This document shows, piece by piece, positions 14,401 to 25,646 of a DNA stretch of 64,000 bases. Under the pieces are notes generated by a model. That model saw nothing but the letters and a program-made list of their open reading frames with translations. It did not search any database and was not told the DNA's origin. The position numbers and the translations under genes were made by a program. This stretch comes from Petrosia ficiformis (taxonomy: Eukaryota; Porifera; Demospongiae; Haplosclerida; Petrosiidae): the NCBI GenBank assembly GCA_947044365.1, contig OX345636.1, forward strand, positions 16,417,115 through 16,481,114, read 5' to 3'. How positions within the stretch are numbered: the stretch's first letter is position 1; the number at the start of each line of letters is the position of its first letter.

Positions 14401-17400
14401 CTGGCGGACCTGATGGAATAGAAGAATATTTGTTATGTTGCTAAAATTAATATAATTAGTACAACCATTTCATATTCACTCACAGGTTTCATTCAACATT
14501 GCACTAACAAACATTTGTACTCCTTTTCCTAGTATATTTTCTGGTTGTATACTGAGAGTGTACTCTAGTCCAGATGCTAGATTGTGTATGTCTATACTTG
14601 TTACTGTATTTGCAATGTATAGTGAAGATTTTACATCGTCACATGTTCGAGTATAAACTAAAGTATAGCTATCTACTATACTAATGTTGGTAGTGTTCCA
14701 ATTAATTCTGATGGATGTTGTGTTGATAGGTTCGGCTCTTAAAAGTGATATTTGTGGTACTGTGAATAGTCTAAGAGTAAACACAATAATTAAGATAATT
14801 GTAATTACGTACCATCTAATAGAACTGTCACATCATTAGATGCAGTTGATGGAAGGTCTCTATAAGCAGACACACTAAATTGATAAGTCATTCCTTGTGT
14901 GAGACCCTCTATTAAATAATTCAATGTATCTTCTTTAATTAATTTTGGATCCACTCCTGAATAATGAATGATATATCCTTCAACGACACATAATGGAGGT
15001 ACCCAGCTGATGAACAGAGTGGAGGAAGATAGTATCTTCACTGAAACATTAGTTGGAGGACCTGAAGGAACTATAAAACAAGTTTTAAAAACGTTTTATA
15101 GAAGCATTATAATTTTGTAATCAAACCTTGAAGAGAATAGTTAACTGAATCTATATATCCATTAACTGAATAAATACATGATGCTTTGGTACTAGCATTG
15201 AATGTCCCATTAACCTGTAGATAATGTCTGTAGGTCATATTAGTTTCATCTAACAACTCTGAATCTTCTAACTGATTACTAGGAGCTTGAAAACTCCAAG
15301 TAATCTCTGAAGGTTTAACTCTTGAAGTGAAGCAGTTCAGTTGTACTTCTTGAATGTTGTTTGAAGTCACTGATAATAATGTACCATTGATACCAATAAT
15401 AGGAGCTATAGAATAAAATAAATGAGATTAATTAATTTTCTATTTAAATTTTCGATCAAAATTTGTTTATCTGAAATCCACACTGCGCAGAGATTTGGGC
15501 TATTTTGACCAATCAACTGGTTGCCTCAATTTCATGCCAAATTAATAATGCCTTTTCCCACCATACTGCTGTATTAAGGTGTTGAAAGGTAAGACAATTA
15601 GCATTTGTAATGTTTGTTGTTGAAATTTTGTTGTTCCCAATGACTAAATAAATTGATATTGGAGGATAATTCATATGATATCCTCCATTATCTGATATTG
15701 ACGTAACCAACTGATTGGTTGAAATTGAAATTGTTTTGGCAGTGATGTATGTATTGTTTATTCAGATAAAGTTTTGCTATTTGTTAATGTTATATATATT
15801 TGTGCAAAAGTATGCAAACAAGGTCAGTGCATCACTATAGCTAGTGATGCACTGATAATTGGATTGGTAATTGTATCAGTCAGTATCAGCCATTACTTTT
15901 AGTATCAATATCGGTTATTTCCAAGAGATGTAACCAATATATTAAAAGTACTAATAAATGTCATTTCTTGTACATCATTGATTACATTTATAATATTCAT
16001 AATTATTGAGAAAATCCTCATTTTCAGTGAAAGAATCAGATCATGTAGTATCGCTTATTGGTACATATCTAAAGTAGTTTTTAGTTTATCGGAATATCGG
16101 TGAAATATCTTATCAGTGCATCACTACATATAATCCTGCATAAGTACCTACATTGCTATAAGCAAAAGACAAAATAACTTTACTTATTTGATTATATCAC
16201 ATAAGTTAGTACCATCACAATGTAGGGATGTAAAAATCCAACAGGAATGCCAACAAGGTCTTTGCTATTTAGTATATTTATATAGCGATTTTGTACTGAT
16301 CACTGGTAGTACTTTTCTGGTTGTTCTCCATATAGGATCATGAAATAATGTTGTGATTATAATTATAGCTTATATAAAAATAAAGTATGTCATAGAGTCT
16401 TATGCAATTGTGGTTACTATCTCAATCAATGATGTTCAGATTGGAACCTATGCTATATTATCATAATACTTGGTATAACAATGAACAATTTATCAGGTTT
16501 CAGAATCGACATTGTCATATACTGATGTATTTGTTCTCACTCAGGCAAGCATGAAAAATATTATTGTATTCTGTGGTTTGTGTAAGTATTATACACTAGT
16601 TTGTTTGGATAATATAGCTACAATACTATGAAATAAACAACCACTTTTCTAATCCTTTGCATTATAAATTGTTTATCGATGCATTCATCAATTTAATATG
16701 TGTTACAATAATAAACTAACATTGTAGTCTAGCAGTTACATATCCAGGAGCTCCCAAAAGATCATAATATCCTCTTACTTCTATGATATAATCTCTTTCT
16801 CGTAATAATCCATTCACTACAAATTCTGTTATAGATTCATTATTAACTTGATGTGTAATCGTAGTGAGATTACTACTTGTTATACTAATGATATATCCAT
16901 TGACAAAACTTGTTGATATATTCCAGAATATTCTAATAGCAGTAGCATTGATATCATCATAATTCACAATTGGAATGCCATCTGGAGCTGTGAAATTGTA
17001 TTTATCAAATGTATAATTATATTCAATATAATAAACACACCTCTTATATCTGTCATTAATGGAGTTATTTGTCTAGATTCAAACATAGCTCCACATTGAA
17101 ATTGATGATGAGTAAATTCAGAATTTGTTGCATTCCAATTAATAGGTAATGAGTACTTATACATCTCCTTACCAAGATGGAGGTAATATGGTGTACCACA
17201 TGATATACCATCTTGATTACCACAATCTTCAGATGTATTAAACTTAATTTCTGGTACTAATCTTGTTGGAGGAACCTTAGATGTGATCATATTTACTATG
17301 TATTGTTGAGGAGCTACAGTGATATCAAGTGGTGGTGTTATAGAGCAACTCTCAATGACTGGAAAGGCTAAAATAGGAACAGAATAATAATTATAATGAA

Positions 17401-17950
17401 ATGTAGTGATGATGTAGAATATTATAATTTGTGTAGATTTAACTTCAAGCAACTCACATAAATTTAAGAAAGCATTATAACTATTATTCGTATATATTCT
17501 AGCACTAATAGAACTTCCATCGATGCAACAAGTATACTTTCCATCATTGGTTTGTGGAAAGTCCGGTTGTGTGAACAAAATTAGAAATCCACTTCCAAGT
17601 TTGCACTGAACAAAACCATTGCCACAATTAACAGTTCCTCCTCCATTTGGTTTCTTCAGTATACCTGCTGTAGACTCACTTCCTTTTCTAATACACTTGA
17701 TTCCACTTTCAGCTCCACTATCAATATCTTCTTGATTAAACACAGTATTGTTACCATAGCAAGTGTTTGACATCATTAAATACATTTCTGTGGAAAGGAA
17801 TGCCTTATAATATAATCGGCTAACTTGATTTTTTTCATGCACCTTAACATTATGTTAACATGGACTCTTACCAGACTCAGGAGAGCATTGACAGTAAACA
17901 CTCCCACTCACTTGAAAAATGATTAACATTTTGATCCACAGACACTCCAT
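7605..17950 (-). CDS. Gene A: receptor-type protein tyrosine phosphatase with Ig/FN3 ectodomain, 25 exons, 1525 aa
   Basis: Exons: 17872-17950, 17458-17787, 17041-17367, 16721-16987, 15127-15405, 14813-15070, 14484-14759, 14122-14409, 13748-14062, 12908-13052, 12721-12851, 12250-12467, 12090-12177, 11952-12034, 11838-11874, 11523-11743, 10402-10695, 10127-10276, 9973-10066, 9022-9086, 8446-8580, 8256-8381, 8046-8197, 7804-7939, 7605-7688. All join in frame. Residues 1-26 are a signal peptide. 27-136 and 137-245 are Cys-rich modules. 246-334 is FN3, 335-427 Ig-like, 428-806 four FN3s, one exon each. A TM helix lies at about 825-853. D1 has NRFKNI, WPDHG (W1132) and the active loop HCSAGVGRTG (Cys1166), so it should dephosphorylate phosphotyrosine under the membrane. 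D2 has WSDDG and HCSDTVSRSG (Cys1452, Arg1458): loop Cys and Arg are kept, but other conserved residues differ. The protein ends after a typical NQYDTIHEVILTYF helix. The ligand is unknown. Confidence 0.88.
10780..11510. repeat. Foldback elements and AT microsatellites in a gene A intron
   Basis: The intron between exons 16 and 17 of gene A is filled by two near-perfect palindromes separated by (AT)n tracts. One is about 10911-11073, centred near 10993. The other is about 11321-11449, with arms that begin CATGTTTCA. Both look like short foldback MITEs. Gene D has no such insertion in the matching intron (54319-54429), so they arrived after the two genes separated. Confidence 0.75.
13478..13701. 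repeat. Two-copy tandem repeat, period 112 bp, in a gene A intron
   Basis: The motif GATGTGGGCTGATAG occurs at 13481 and 13593. The following roughly 95 bases are nearly identical in both copies. A single copy is present at the matching intron position of gene D (about 56087-56185) and of genes B and C, so gene A carries a local duplication. It does not touch an exon. Confidence 0.8.
15842..16126. mobile_element. hAT-like MITE in intron 4 of gene A
   Basis: The element is bounded by TAGTGATGCACTGATAA and its reverse complement TTATCAGTGCATCACTA. The interior has degenerate ATCGGT repeats. The GTGATGCAC terminal repeat is typical of many hAT-type non-autonomous elements (recognised from memory, not searched). 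Orthologous insertions at the same intron lie at about 28256-28573 (gene B) and 40138-40470 (gene C), so it predates the split of A from B and C. Confidence 0.6.
16127..16680. repeat. Intronic repeat material including a GTAGGGATGTCAAAACC-type terminal repeat
   Basis: A sequence like TGTAGGGATGTCAAAAACC starts near 16222. Relatives lie at about 28670 (gene B), 40060 (gene C), 58566 (gene D), 19070-19110 and 33420-33450 (pseudogenes), and 23087 and 45475 (palindromes). It marks a widespread MITE family that sits in intron 4 of all four receptor genes. Confidence 0.5.
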
Positions 17951-18224
17951 GTTGCTCTATTCTACTGAAAGATGAACCAATACAGTTATTTCATAATAAA
18001 CTAGATGCGCATAAAATCGCGTGACTGACAGGAAAAAAATGGTGGACTTTACTGATACTGTGAAGTTGAACTGCATTAGCTTCGTTCATTATAGGTCTAT
18101 TTTTAGCTGACTGAAGTGTTTAAAAGATGATTTTTTTGTATGACAGACAGATGGACAGAACCCTTGTGCAGCATCTTGGTGATAATGTCCAATGGATGTG
18201 TTTAAGGAAAAATACATTAAATTA

Positions 18225-21060
18225 ATGGTGGTCCTACAAGTGGATTCACCTGTATTAGAAAAGGAAGTATATCTCAGGCTTGAAACTGTAATAACGTTTT
18301 AGATATTCCTAAATTAATTATCCATACTGCTGGTATGAACCTATAATGATTTCTTATAATCATGTGTGTTGCTTGAAGTTAAATCTATACAATAATATAT
18401 TTCTACAGCATCACTCCATTTCAATATATCTTCATTATACTTAGCATTTTTATATATCGTTACTATTTTAGACACTCCAATCATTGAGAACACAAATAAC
18501 TCCATTAATAACAACTATAAGAGGTGTGTGTATTTGAATTATGACTATGTATTTAATAACATTTTCAAATAATTATAATTGATTTCACAGCTCCAGATAA
18601 CATTCCAATTGTTAATTTTGATTATATCAGTGTTACTACTATTAGAATATTCTGGAATATATCAACATGTTTTGTCAATGGATATATCATTAATATAACA
18701 AGTACTAATCTCACTACAATCATACATCAAGTGAATAGTGAATGATTCATAACTTCTAGACTATACAGTTAATTATTTAATTGATGGATACATAGATAAA
18801 TAATTTACAATGAAAAGGTGGTTGTTACTTCATAAATATATAGTATTATAGCTATATTATCCTAAGAAACTAGTATAATACTTATACAAACACAGAATAC
18901 AAACATTATTGTCATGTTTGAGTGAGAACAAATACAGCAGCATATAACCATAACAATTCCTATACAGCTAACATATCATATAGAGACTATGATTATAAAC
19001 ATAACATTATTTCATGATGCAGAAACCACCTGTGTACCTTTTTAATAGCAATGATAAAAAGACCTTGTTTGCATACCTTTTGGGTTTTTAGTTGACATCC
19101 CTGCATTGAGATAGTATAAACAAAGGAGGTGTAATGAAGTAAGTAAAGCTACTTTGTCTTTTGGTTTCTGAGTGAAATACATGTGTATGTAGGTGAGTGG
19201 CTTGTTTAATTTAGTTGAACACATTTGGCCTTAATTATACCTCCTGCATTATTACCATTATGAGATTGTTTGCATACTTTTCCACAAAATATATAACATG
19301 AAAGATAAACAATGCATAGTTTTGAAATAGACGAATGGATAAAATTAATTATACTCATTTATTTCTATAGCTCCTATTATTGGCATCATTGTTACACTAT
19401 TATCAGTGACTTCAAGCAACATTCAAGAAGTACAATTGAACTGATTTACTTCCAGAAATAAACCGGGGTCACTGAAACCCAAACTTTTGTGGGCAGCAAG
19501 TCGCCACAGCCCCTTCAACCCCCATTAACGGGGGGACACTGCCCTTTAAAATTCCCCCTGTACTCGTTATTTAGGCGAAAGGGTGGCCGGAAAGCCATCA
19601 ACCATTTTAGCCATTTTCATGGGCTTGTGCCTGACAACAATTACAAACATTTGGAGTGCTTTGTAATGGTAGGAACACACTCCAAACTGCGTATGGGTCA
19701 AATGTCACATATATGTGACATCAGTGCTCTAAGGGTTAATTAATAGACTCAGACAATAGAGAATGAAGATGGTTCAAACACATGTAAGTTACTAAGATGA
19801 CTCGTATGCAAATCCCATCATAATTATTAAAACAGTTTGATTCATAATTAGATTGAAAAAAATGTCATGTATTTTATAATTGTATTTGTTAATGTATACT
19901 GCATTATAATTATACATAGAGGCTAGTTGGCTATCATTCATGATGCTGCGTTGGAAGTATATAGTAGTAGAAGGTACTACAGAAATTGTGTTTCATATTA
20001 AAGGTACAACTGGCAACAGAAGAATCAGAATATGGAAAGACCCCAATGCATGAACAATTTCAGGTATTTTAATTCTTGAACATGATTGAAACTTTATTTG
20101 CTTTATGTTAAGTTATTAAGTCAAATCACAGCTGATCAAGGAGATATTTCTAACAAATGGCAGAATCTTTTCTAGAGATGAATCGCAGCATGAAATTCAT
20201 ACCATGTTAGTATTGAACTTGAATCTCTTGGTGCATATTTATTATCTTATTTATTTGTCCTCTGATTAAATTACATATGAAATAATGTGTGTTTTGCAGG
20301 TTTATATTGTTTTGTTATATATACCATACTATAGCTAAAGGTAATACTAAAGGTATTAAAAAGGTGTCCAAAATCCAGAAGAAATAAATACACTCTGTAA
20401 CATAAATTATATCTGTTTATTATCGAATACATTAATTTTGTGCACTGTATTATTACATTGTAGCTGAAAAATGAAGTGTTAGTGTAATAGGAGAATATCC
20501 CAATTACATACATACATGTACATGCACCATTAATCAATGTAAGTTTATTGCTTTAGAGTACTAATCAATAGGAGATAGATTTTTCATACACTGACATTCA
20601 AACTTATAGGGTTCCTAGTTGTACACTGCAAGTAAACAGTACACACAGTGAATACATCATATACACATACAATCCACACAAACACAGTACACACCCAAGA
20701 CAGCATAATGAAACTGTACCTCACATTAATAATATATTTTTACCATTCATTGATACTGGTAGTTGTTCTGGTATATATTGTAATGCTATAGAATAATGTA
20801 TGGCAGAGGGAGTGGTGGATGTATGTATTTCAAGCTACAAAGGCAGGAGCTACATGTCACTACACTAGTAAGTATACATTTGTTTATATATAGCAGATGA
20901 GAGTATGTGATGTATATTGAAAGATTGAATTTGATAGATCAGTATCATCATAATTAGACTTCCCCAGAACCAAAATGACACAATTCATGAAGTTATTTTG
21001 ATGTATTTGCACTCTAACCTTCAGTTCCATGATTGACTGTCATCACTTTTTATTAAAGAA
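18225..21060 (+). pseudogene. Decayed receptor phosphatase paralogue, opposite in orientation to gene A
   Basis: Remnants in plus-strand order: end of exon 2 (about 18230-18260), start and end of exon 3 (18480-18530), FN3 exon 4 with an early stop (18596-18750), start of the Ig exon (19372-19440), then a piggyBac-like remnant. After that come the end of the D1 catalytic exon (about 19745-19780), the next D1 exon (19920-20062), the D1/D2 linker (20125-20215), the D2 start (20465-20537), the D2 P-loop exon tail (about 20795-20870) and the final NQ(Y/N)DTIHEV exon (20965-21045). FN3 domains 2-5, the TM exon and most of D1, with its active Cys, are missing. Frameshifts and stops are frequent. It is a relic that kept its introns, so it is not retrocopied. 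Confidence 0.82.
19463..19735. mobile_element. Truncated piggyBac-like element remnant
   Basis: The right end reads CTCTAAGGG followed by TTAA, with a TGTCACATATATGTGACA palindrome just inside, as in the complete element at 52546-53143. The left end is missing. The sequence starts abruptly at CCGGGGTCACTG inside the relic of an Ig exon. It retains the stretch coding for KGGRKAINHFSHFHGLV. Confidence 0.6.
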
Positions 21061-21341
21061 GGGTGGATATTTGTATTAAAGTATCACAAGTTTGTATTAA
21101 AGCATTATAAGTTTAATCTTGCATACTATTTCTTACCATATTAACATTGATTTATTAACTTTATTATTAATTTTTATAAAAATAAAAAATTAAAAAGTAT
21201 ATGCTATTTGCACTGGCTCAATAAGTTAAATTGTGTCTTAATTAAACACCACTTTCAAATAACAACCGAACATAAGTATCACTTCTTTGTGTTTTGCCTT
21301 TACTCTAGCTATATATACTTATGTAGGGTTGTTATGTAGAA

Positions 21342-21719
21342 GTGGTATTAAATTTTGTTTGCCCACAAGCGTGCTACGAAAAATTATCAAACATTCATTT
21401 CATGAAATCAATGAAATTTTACAATGAATACAAGTGGCCAATTTTTAGAATTTGTACACACTGTAATGAAACTCATATCATCATTGAAGCTAAATCACTT
21501 GATATAACCAATCAACAATCATGTAAAATCAATAAAACAACGAAAGATCAGAGTGACAATCGCACAACAAGCAGACATCATCCGGGCATGCTTCATCAGG
21601 ATGGTAAGTGTCTAACGACTTCTGTGGGCTTACAAATCGACGGTAGAGTGGCAGGTAGGTCTAGTCTCGCGAGCCAGCCCCTTTGCTCCTCAAGCGAAGG
21701 GGCTGGCTTGCGAGACTAA
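21342..21719 (+). CDS. Unrecognised 125-codon ORF, duplicated at 35684-36061
   Basis: The frame opens MVLNFVCPQACYEK and includes Cys-x2-Cys (ICTHCNE), then becomes basic and polar. A possible 5' splice site, GGTAAG, follows the codons for HPGMLHQD near 21600. The last third of the frame is a foldback element (21662-21718), so the real coding part, if any, is shorter. The two copies are identical as far as I can see, which reflects the recent duplication and not selection. I do not recognise it, and it may be non-coding. Confidence 0.25.
   Translation: MVLNFVCPQACYEKLSNIHFMKSMKFYNEYKWPIFRICTHCNETHIIIEAKSLDITNQQSCKINKTTKDQSDNRTTSRHHPGMLHQDGKCLTTSVGLQIDGRVAGRSSLASQPLCSSSEGAGLRD
21662..21718. 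repeat. 57-bp GC-rich foldback (hairpin) element
   Basis: The arms begin TAGTCTCGCGAGCCAGCCCC and end with the near-perfect reverse complement, with two mismatches and a short loop. The GC content stands out against the AT-rich flanks. The identical copy is at 36004-36060. Confidence 0.8.
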
Positions 21720-21738
21720 GGTTGGTCATCGTCGACTT

Positions 21739-22491
21739 ATTCTGTTCCTATTTTAGCCTTTCCAGTCATTGAGAGTTGCTCTATAACACCACCACTTGAT
21801 ATCACTGTAGCTCCTCAACAATACATAGTAAATATGATCACATCTACATGTGTTTAATAAAGAAGATATTGATAGTGGTGCTAATATTAGAATCACTGGA
21901 AGGGCAGTGTGTCTGTAGCAGGTATACTGAAGCACCCAAATGGACAAACTGTTAAATGTGCCGTTTATTTTGTTCAGTGTGAGATTGAGAATGGATTTCT
22001 TATCTTTTTTACACTACCAAGCATATTTACGCCCATTTTAATAAATTAATACTGATAAACTTAATTTGCCATACAGGAGGTGCAACAACAAAAATCTAAT
22101 CATGTTTATTAATAATAATCTTTTTATTTATACATTATACCTAGTCTGCTTTTTTACACTAAAGTAACTTCTTATTGAATTATTATAATTTGATGATCTT
22201 TTTCCTGACATCGCCTGTTCATGATCACTGTTTACTTTTGCTAACCACAAACAGCCGCCACACACGTGTTTGCATGATGAAAGGTTAGGGAAATTCCCTT
22301 TTTAATTATAATTTAAAACAGCAAAAGCCATGCAGAAGACGAGCTGATTGATACGGAAGCCCTTAGCGACATTCTCGTTCATGTTCTCGTTCCTGACAAA
22401 CTGGGGGAGTCTGGGGGGCGGAGCCCCCAGTTTAGGCCCTGGGATCGTTAAGGTTATCATCCATGTTGTTTGAGTATGGTTTAATTTGTGG
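21739..22491 (+). repeat. Copied receptor-flank segment (same orientation as 37006-37739)
   Basis: It matches arm 2 of the palindrome at 37006-37739, and arm 1 at about 31000-31720 in reverse. It holds the first codons of receptor exon 3 (VIESCSITPPLD), a fused and broken piece of exon 2, and a truncated copy of the ATACGGAAGCCC MITE (22351-22490). It joins direct-repeat copy 1 on the left and a 98-bp repeat on the right, so both edges are duplication breakpoints. Confidence 0.75.
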
Positions 22492-22588
22492 TATATATTA
22501 CCAGAGATTTCAGCTCATCACTTGCAATTGAAATGTATGGGCGGCCATTTTTTTTCCGTGCCATCCCTACATAGAGAGTACTACCGTA
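22491..22588. repeat. 98-bp repeat at the outer edge of the palindrome
   Basis: The block from GTATATATTACCAGAG to AGTACTACCGTA recurs in the same orientation at 24048-24145 inside arm 1, and inverted in arm 2 at about 44577-44674. Arm 1 homology to arm 2 begins immediately after this block, at 22589. The repeat therefore sits exactly at a rearrangement junction. Confidence 0.8.
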
Positions 22589-22887
22589 GTTAGCTTGGAT
22601 TTTGTCTGACCTGATGTACATTTTTGTACTGGCTTGTAATATGTCACTAGTTTGGTTACACTTTCTTCACAATTTTAACATGTTTGGGAAATTGGATTAG
22701 TTATATGTATCTAGAGTAAATCATGTAAATAATCTAATAAAAAGATGTTACTTAATATTAATCACAGAAATAAAGTACTTTTGTAAAGAAATATATATGA
22801 TTAACACTTTTGCATCTTTCAAAGTCCTATTACAGTATGCATGATGAAAAAAAGGTGTCTGGATAACCAATAATTATGAATACTTAC

Positions 22888-22999
22888 TTAATTTATGTTT
22901 TCATATTGACTGTCAATTTGGGGGCTGCACTCATCAGAAATCACTGTAGTAGGAGATATCTTGGGAACAGCATATGTTTGTGTCTTCACATAATCAGGA
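22888..22999 (-). CDS. Candidate alternative terminal exon of gene B (tyrosine tail variant)
   Basis: On the minus strand an AG acceptor (CTATAG in TATAATTGAC context) is followed by 112 nt: one base completing a codon, 36 sense codons and TAA. It encodes a homologue of gene B's last exon, including QTYAVPKISPTTVI and SQYENIN. It has the same entry phase (2) as exon 11, so exon 10 (25826-26108) could splice to it instead. The Tyr of VIYDEC is replaced by Ser, while a new Tyr appears in PDYVKT. It lies about 2.65 kb past the normal last exon. It could also be the remnant of a lost gene. The twin is at 45723-45834. Confidence 0.55.
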
Positions 23000-23042
23000 C
23001 TATAATTGACAAAATACCAATAGAGTATGATGTTCTATATTA

Positions 23043-23291
23043 TAACAAGAATAATAAAAAACATTTTCAATAAAAATGAAAGAAGATGTAGGGATGTCAA
23101 AACCCAAAAAGCAAGCAAACAAGGTTGGGAAGCTAACTTAGGACCCAAAATTAAACAAACCACTTCCATATAACCCTACATAAGTACTTACACCTCTGTA
23201 CAAAGAGCTGTAATTATGGGCTTGCTTTTTGGGTTTTGACATCCCTACATCTTCTTTCATTTTTATTGAAAATGTTTTTTATTATTCTTGT
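23043..23291. mobile_element. Foldback MITE with about 70-bp near-perfect terminal inverted repeats
   Basis: It begins ACAAGAATAATAAAAAACAT and ends with the reverse complement. Nested inside are GATGTAGGGATGTCAAAACC arms and a 100-bp centre. The twin is at 45431-45679. The inner terminal repeat defines the family found in intron 4 of the receptor genes. Confidence 0.75.
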
Positions 23292-24361
23292 TTTTATTGT
23301 TTTTTTTCTAAACGATGTGAATATTTTTTTGTAGATTGCAGAAATACTATATATCATTATGAAATCATGCAATCAAAAATGCATTAAAATTTGTTCATCA
23401 ATGAAGGTCAGTCTTTTGTATTTATGTATTGATTATCATTCTCTTTCACTTACAGATGATGTATATTCTTTATTCACTTACATCACTGTCTGCAGTCCTA
23501 CAAGAAGTAGTGTCAGTCACTGTGTCAACCATTCAGTATTCCAATGCTTATCATAGTATACAATATTATTATACAATTGCTTTAGTATTAATAATTATTA
23601 TATTCATTATTAGTATTTGCTCACAAACTCACAAATGTTATTACAATGCCAAACACTTCCACCTTTTCAGCTTCCATGTTAAGAGTATACAAATGCGCAT
23701 GCGTAATTAAATTCCACTTAGGAAATGGCGTCCAATTCCAGATCAAATCTTTGTAGTCGTTGAGACTGTCTTCTTTCATAGTATCTGAAGATATCATCTC
23801 GATACTTTACGACCAGAATTTTACTATAAATGCGACGGGAATGGTGCTAGAATCATCGTGATAGTTCAACAAACAAAAAAATGATTTGTCTGGAAAATAA
23901 TAATATTAATAATAATATGATGAAGATTTTGCCAGTTTTGCCACTCGCCGGTTCTCTACCTTAGCGATAATCTTCGGCCATCTCGAAGGTATTGGTAGTC
24001 ATAAAAACACTAGATATGAACAGGCATGTGTGTATAGAAACTTATTTGTATATATTACCAGAGATTTCAGCTCATCACTTGCAATTGAAATGTATGGGCG
24101 GCCATTTTTTTTCCGTGCCATCCCTACATAGAGAGTACTACCGTACTCTCTAATATTAAATAATCATTGTACTTGAGATTATAACATTCAGATATATTTT
24201 GCTTCAAAATTATCATACAATTAATATAATATATATATATATATATATCTTGTTTCATAAAGTTTTTCTTTCTCAGTTTCTCAGTTAAGCATTTATAAGA
24301 ATTACCCTATGGGCCATCCCTATCATATCTTTTCCCGGGGTGGAATCTATATATATATGTA

Positions 24362-25182
24362 ATATATATACCATGGCTTCGAGGTGTATATTCGTCATAT
24401 ACACCGAGAAGCCATGGTATATATAATATATTCTATAGCTAACAAGTACATTGAACGTGATGTACCATAATGATGGTATGTTGATGGATGGATATGTATT
24501 GACAAGTAACGATTGAGGACTTATGTGTCTGTGACGAGTGACTCAAACGAAAACCTAGTTGTTTGGCTGTGCTGTTCTTCACACACAGAGTGAGACAACG
24601 GTGACTTCTGACTTGGAAATGTGAAACCCAATAATTATGCAATATGCACGTGCCCTATTGTGCATGCGTATAGAATTGCTGTTTAATATACACCTGCGGT
24701 TGTATATACACCTATGGTTAGGTGTATATCGTGTATATACAACCTGTCGGTACTTTGATGTTTTCCACAACTATAGTATATATATATATATAATTATATT
24801 ATATATAATTATAAATATATACCATAGCTAACAGCCACATCAAAGTTACCGACTGGTGTTTTATACGTGATATACACCCAACCACAGGTGGATATGAAAC
24901 CTGATATAAGACCTATAATGATATTCATCAGTCTGAGCATGCGCAGTCAATTTGTTAAATGAAAATAGTTGGAGACGAGTTATTTACAAATGGAAAGTAC
25001 CGTAGAGCTGTAGATGTCAGGTAACATTGATGTACATGTTAGGTATAGAATATATTATATGTAGCAAGGCTTCAAGGTGTGTATCAGCAATATCAGCCCT
25101 TCACCCCTCGATAGCAGCCCTCGGCTTCACCTCAGGCTCCTATCTCGGGGTTCAGGTCTGATACACACCTCAAAGCCATGTT
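24362..25182. repeat. Cluster of three palindromic elements downstream of gene B
   Basis: There are three separate foldbacks. 24362-24426 has arms TATATACCATGGCTTC. About 24690-24895 has nested TATACACC and CATCAAAGT arms around an AT microsatellite. About 25060-25182 has arms GGCTTCAAGGTGTGTATCAG (with a mismatch) and a GC-rich centre. Mirror copies lie in arm 2 at about 43540-43662, 43827-44032 and 44296-44360. Confidence 0.7.
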
Positions 25183-25646
25183 ATATACATTACATATATG
25201 TCTGTGGCCACTTGCGCAACTATGCAGATGTAGTTAAAGAAGTTTTGTCATTTCAGGGGGCTAGGTCAATTAATGGGCGTGGCATGTAAAAGAACTTATA
25301 ATTATATTGCAGTTGATATGATATTAGCTATGTGTTGATTGCCATTACCTTAAGCAAATCACAAAGCTTTTCTTATCAAATGTATTATCAGGATGGGAAT
25401 TACATGTTTATTAGTTAGTATATTTACTTACAATACATTGTACATGCATAAAAGAATTGTTATATGTACCAAAGTGCTACAGTGAATTAACCATGTGATA
25501 AATTAACTAATGACATGTAATCATAGACTAGAAATGAACTATATTTAGTTATAGTCTTGCAAAGTGGAAATAATTATGGTTGACACTTTTTGTGTCTCAA
25601 AAGTACCAATTTTATTACAAAATGAATGAAATGGTATCAATTTGTC

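Larger units (their letters stand above)
17278..21738. repeat. Direct-repeat copy 1 (about 4.46 kb), partner 31624-36080
   Basis: The segment starts inside exon 3 of gene A and runs through exons 2 and 1, the upstream region, a decayed phosphatase paralogue and an ORF of 125 codons. The same order and orientation recurs at 31624-36080 with only scattered differences seen by eye. The left edge lies at the shared TAGATGTGATCAT. The right edge is the shared GTCGACTT, after which the copies diverge. The high identity implies recent duplication or ongoing conversion. Confidence 0.85.

Noticed and set aside
16714..16720. Stop codon ending the first FN3 exon of each receptor (RLQC*)
   Set aside because: The TGTTAG is the GT donor context; splicing at CAAT|GTTAGT keeps phase 1, matching every neighbouring exon, in all four genes.
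23359..23710. Plus-strand frames next to the palindromic MITE
   Set aside because: They have hydrophobic low-complexity composition, no similarity to the receptors and a mirrored copy in arm 2 that only reflects the duplication.
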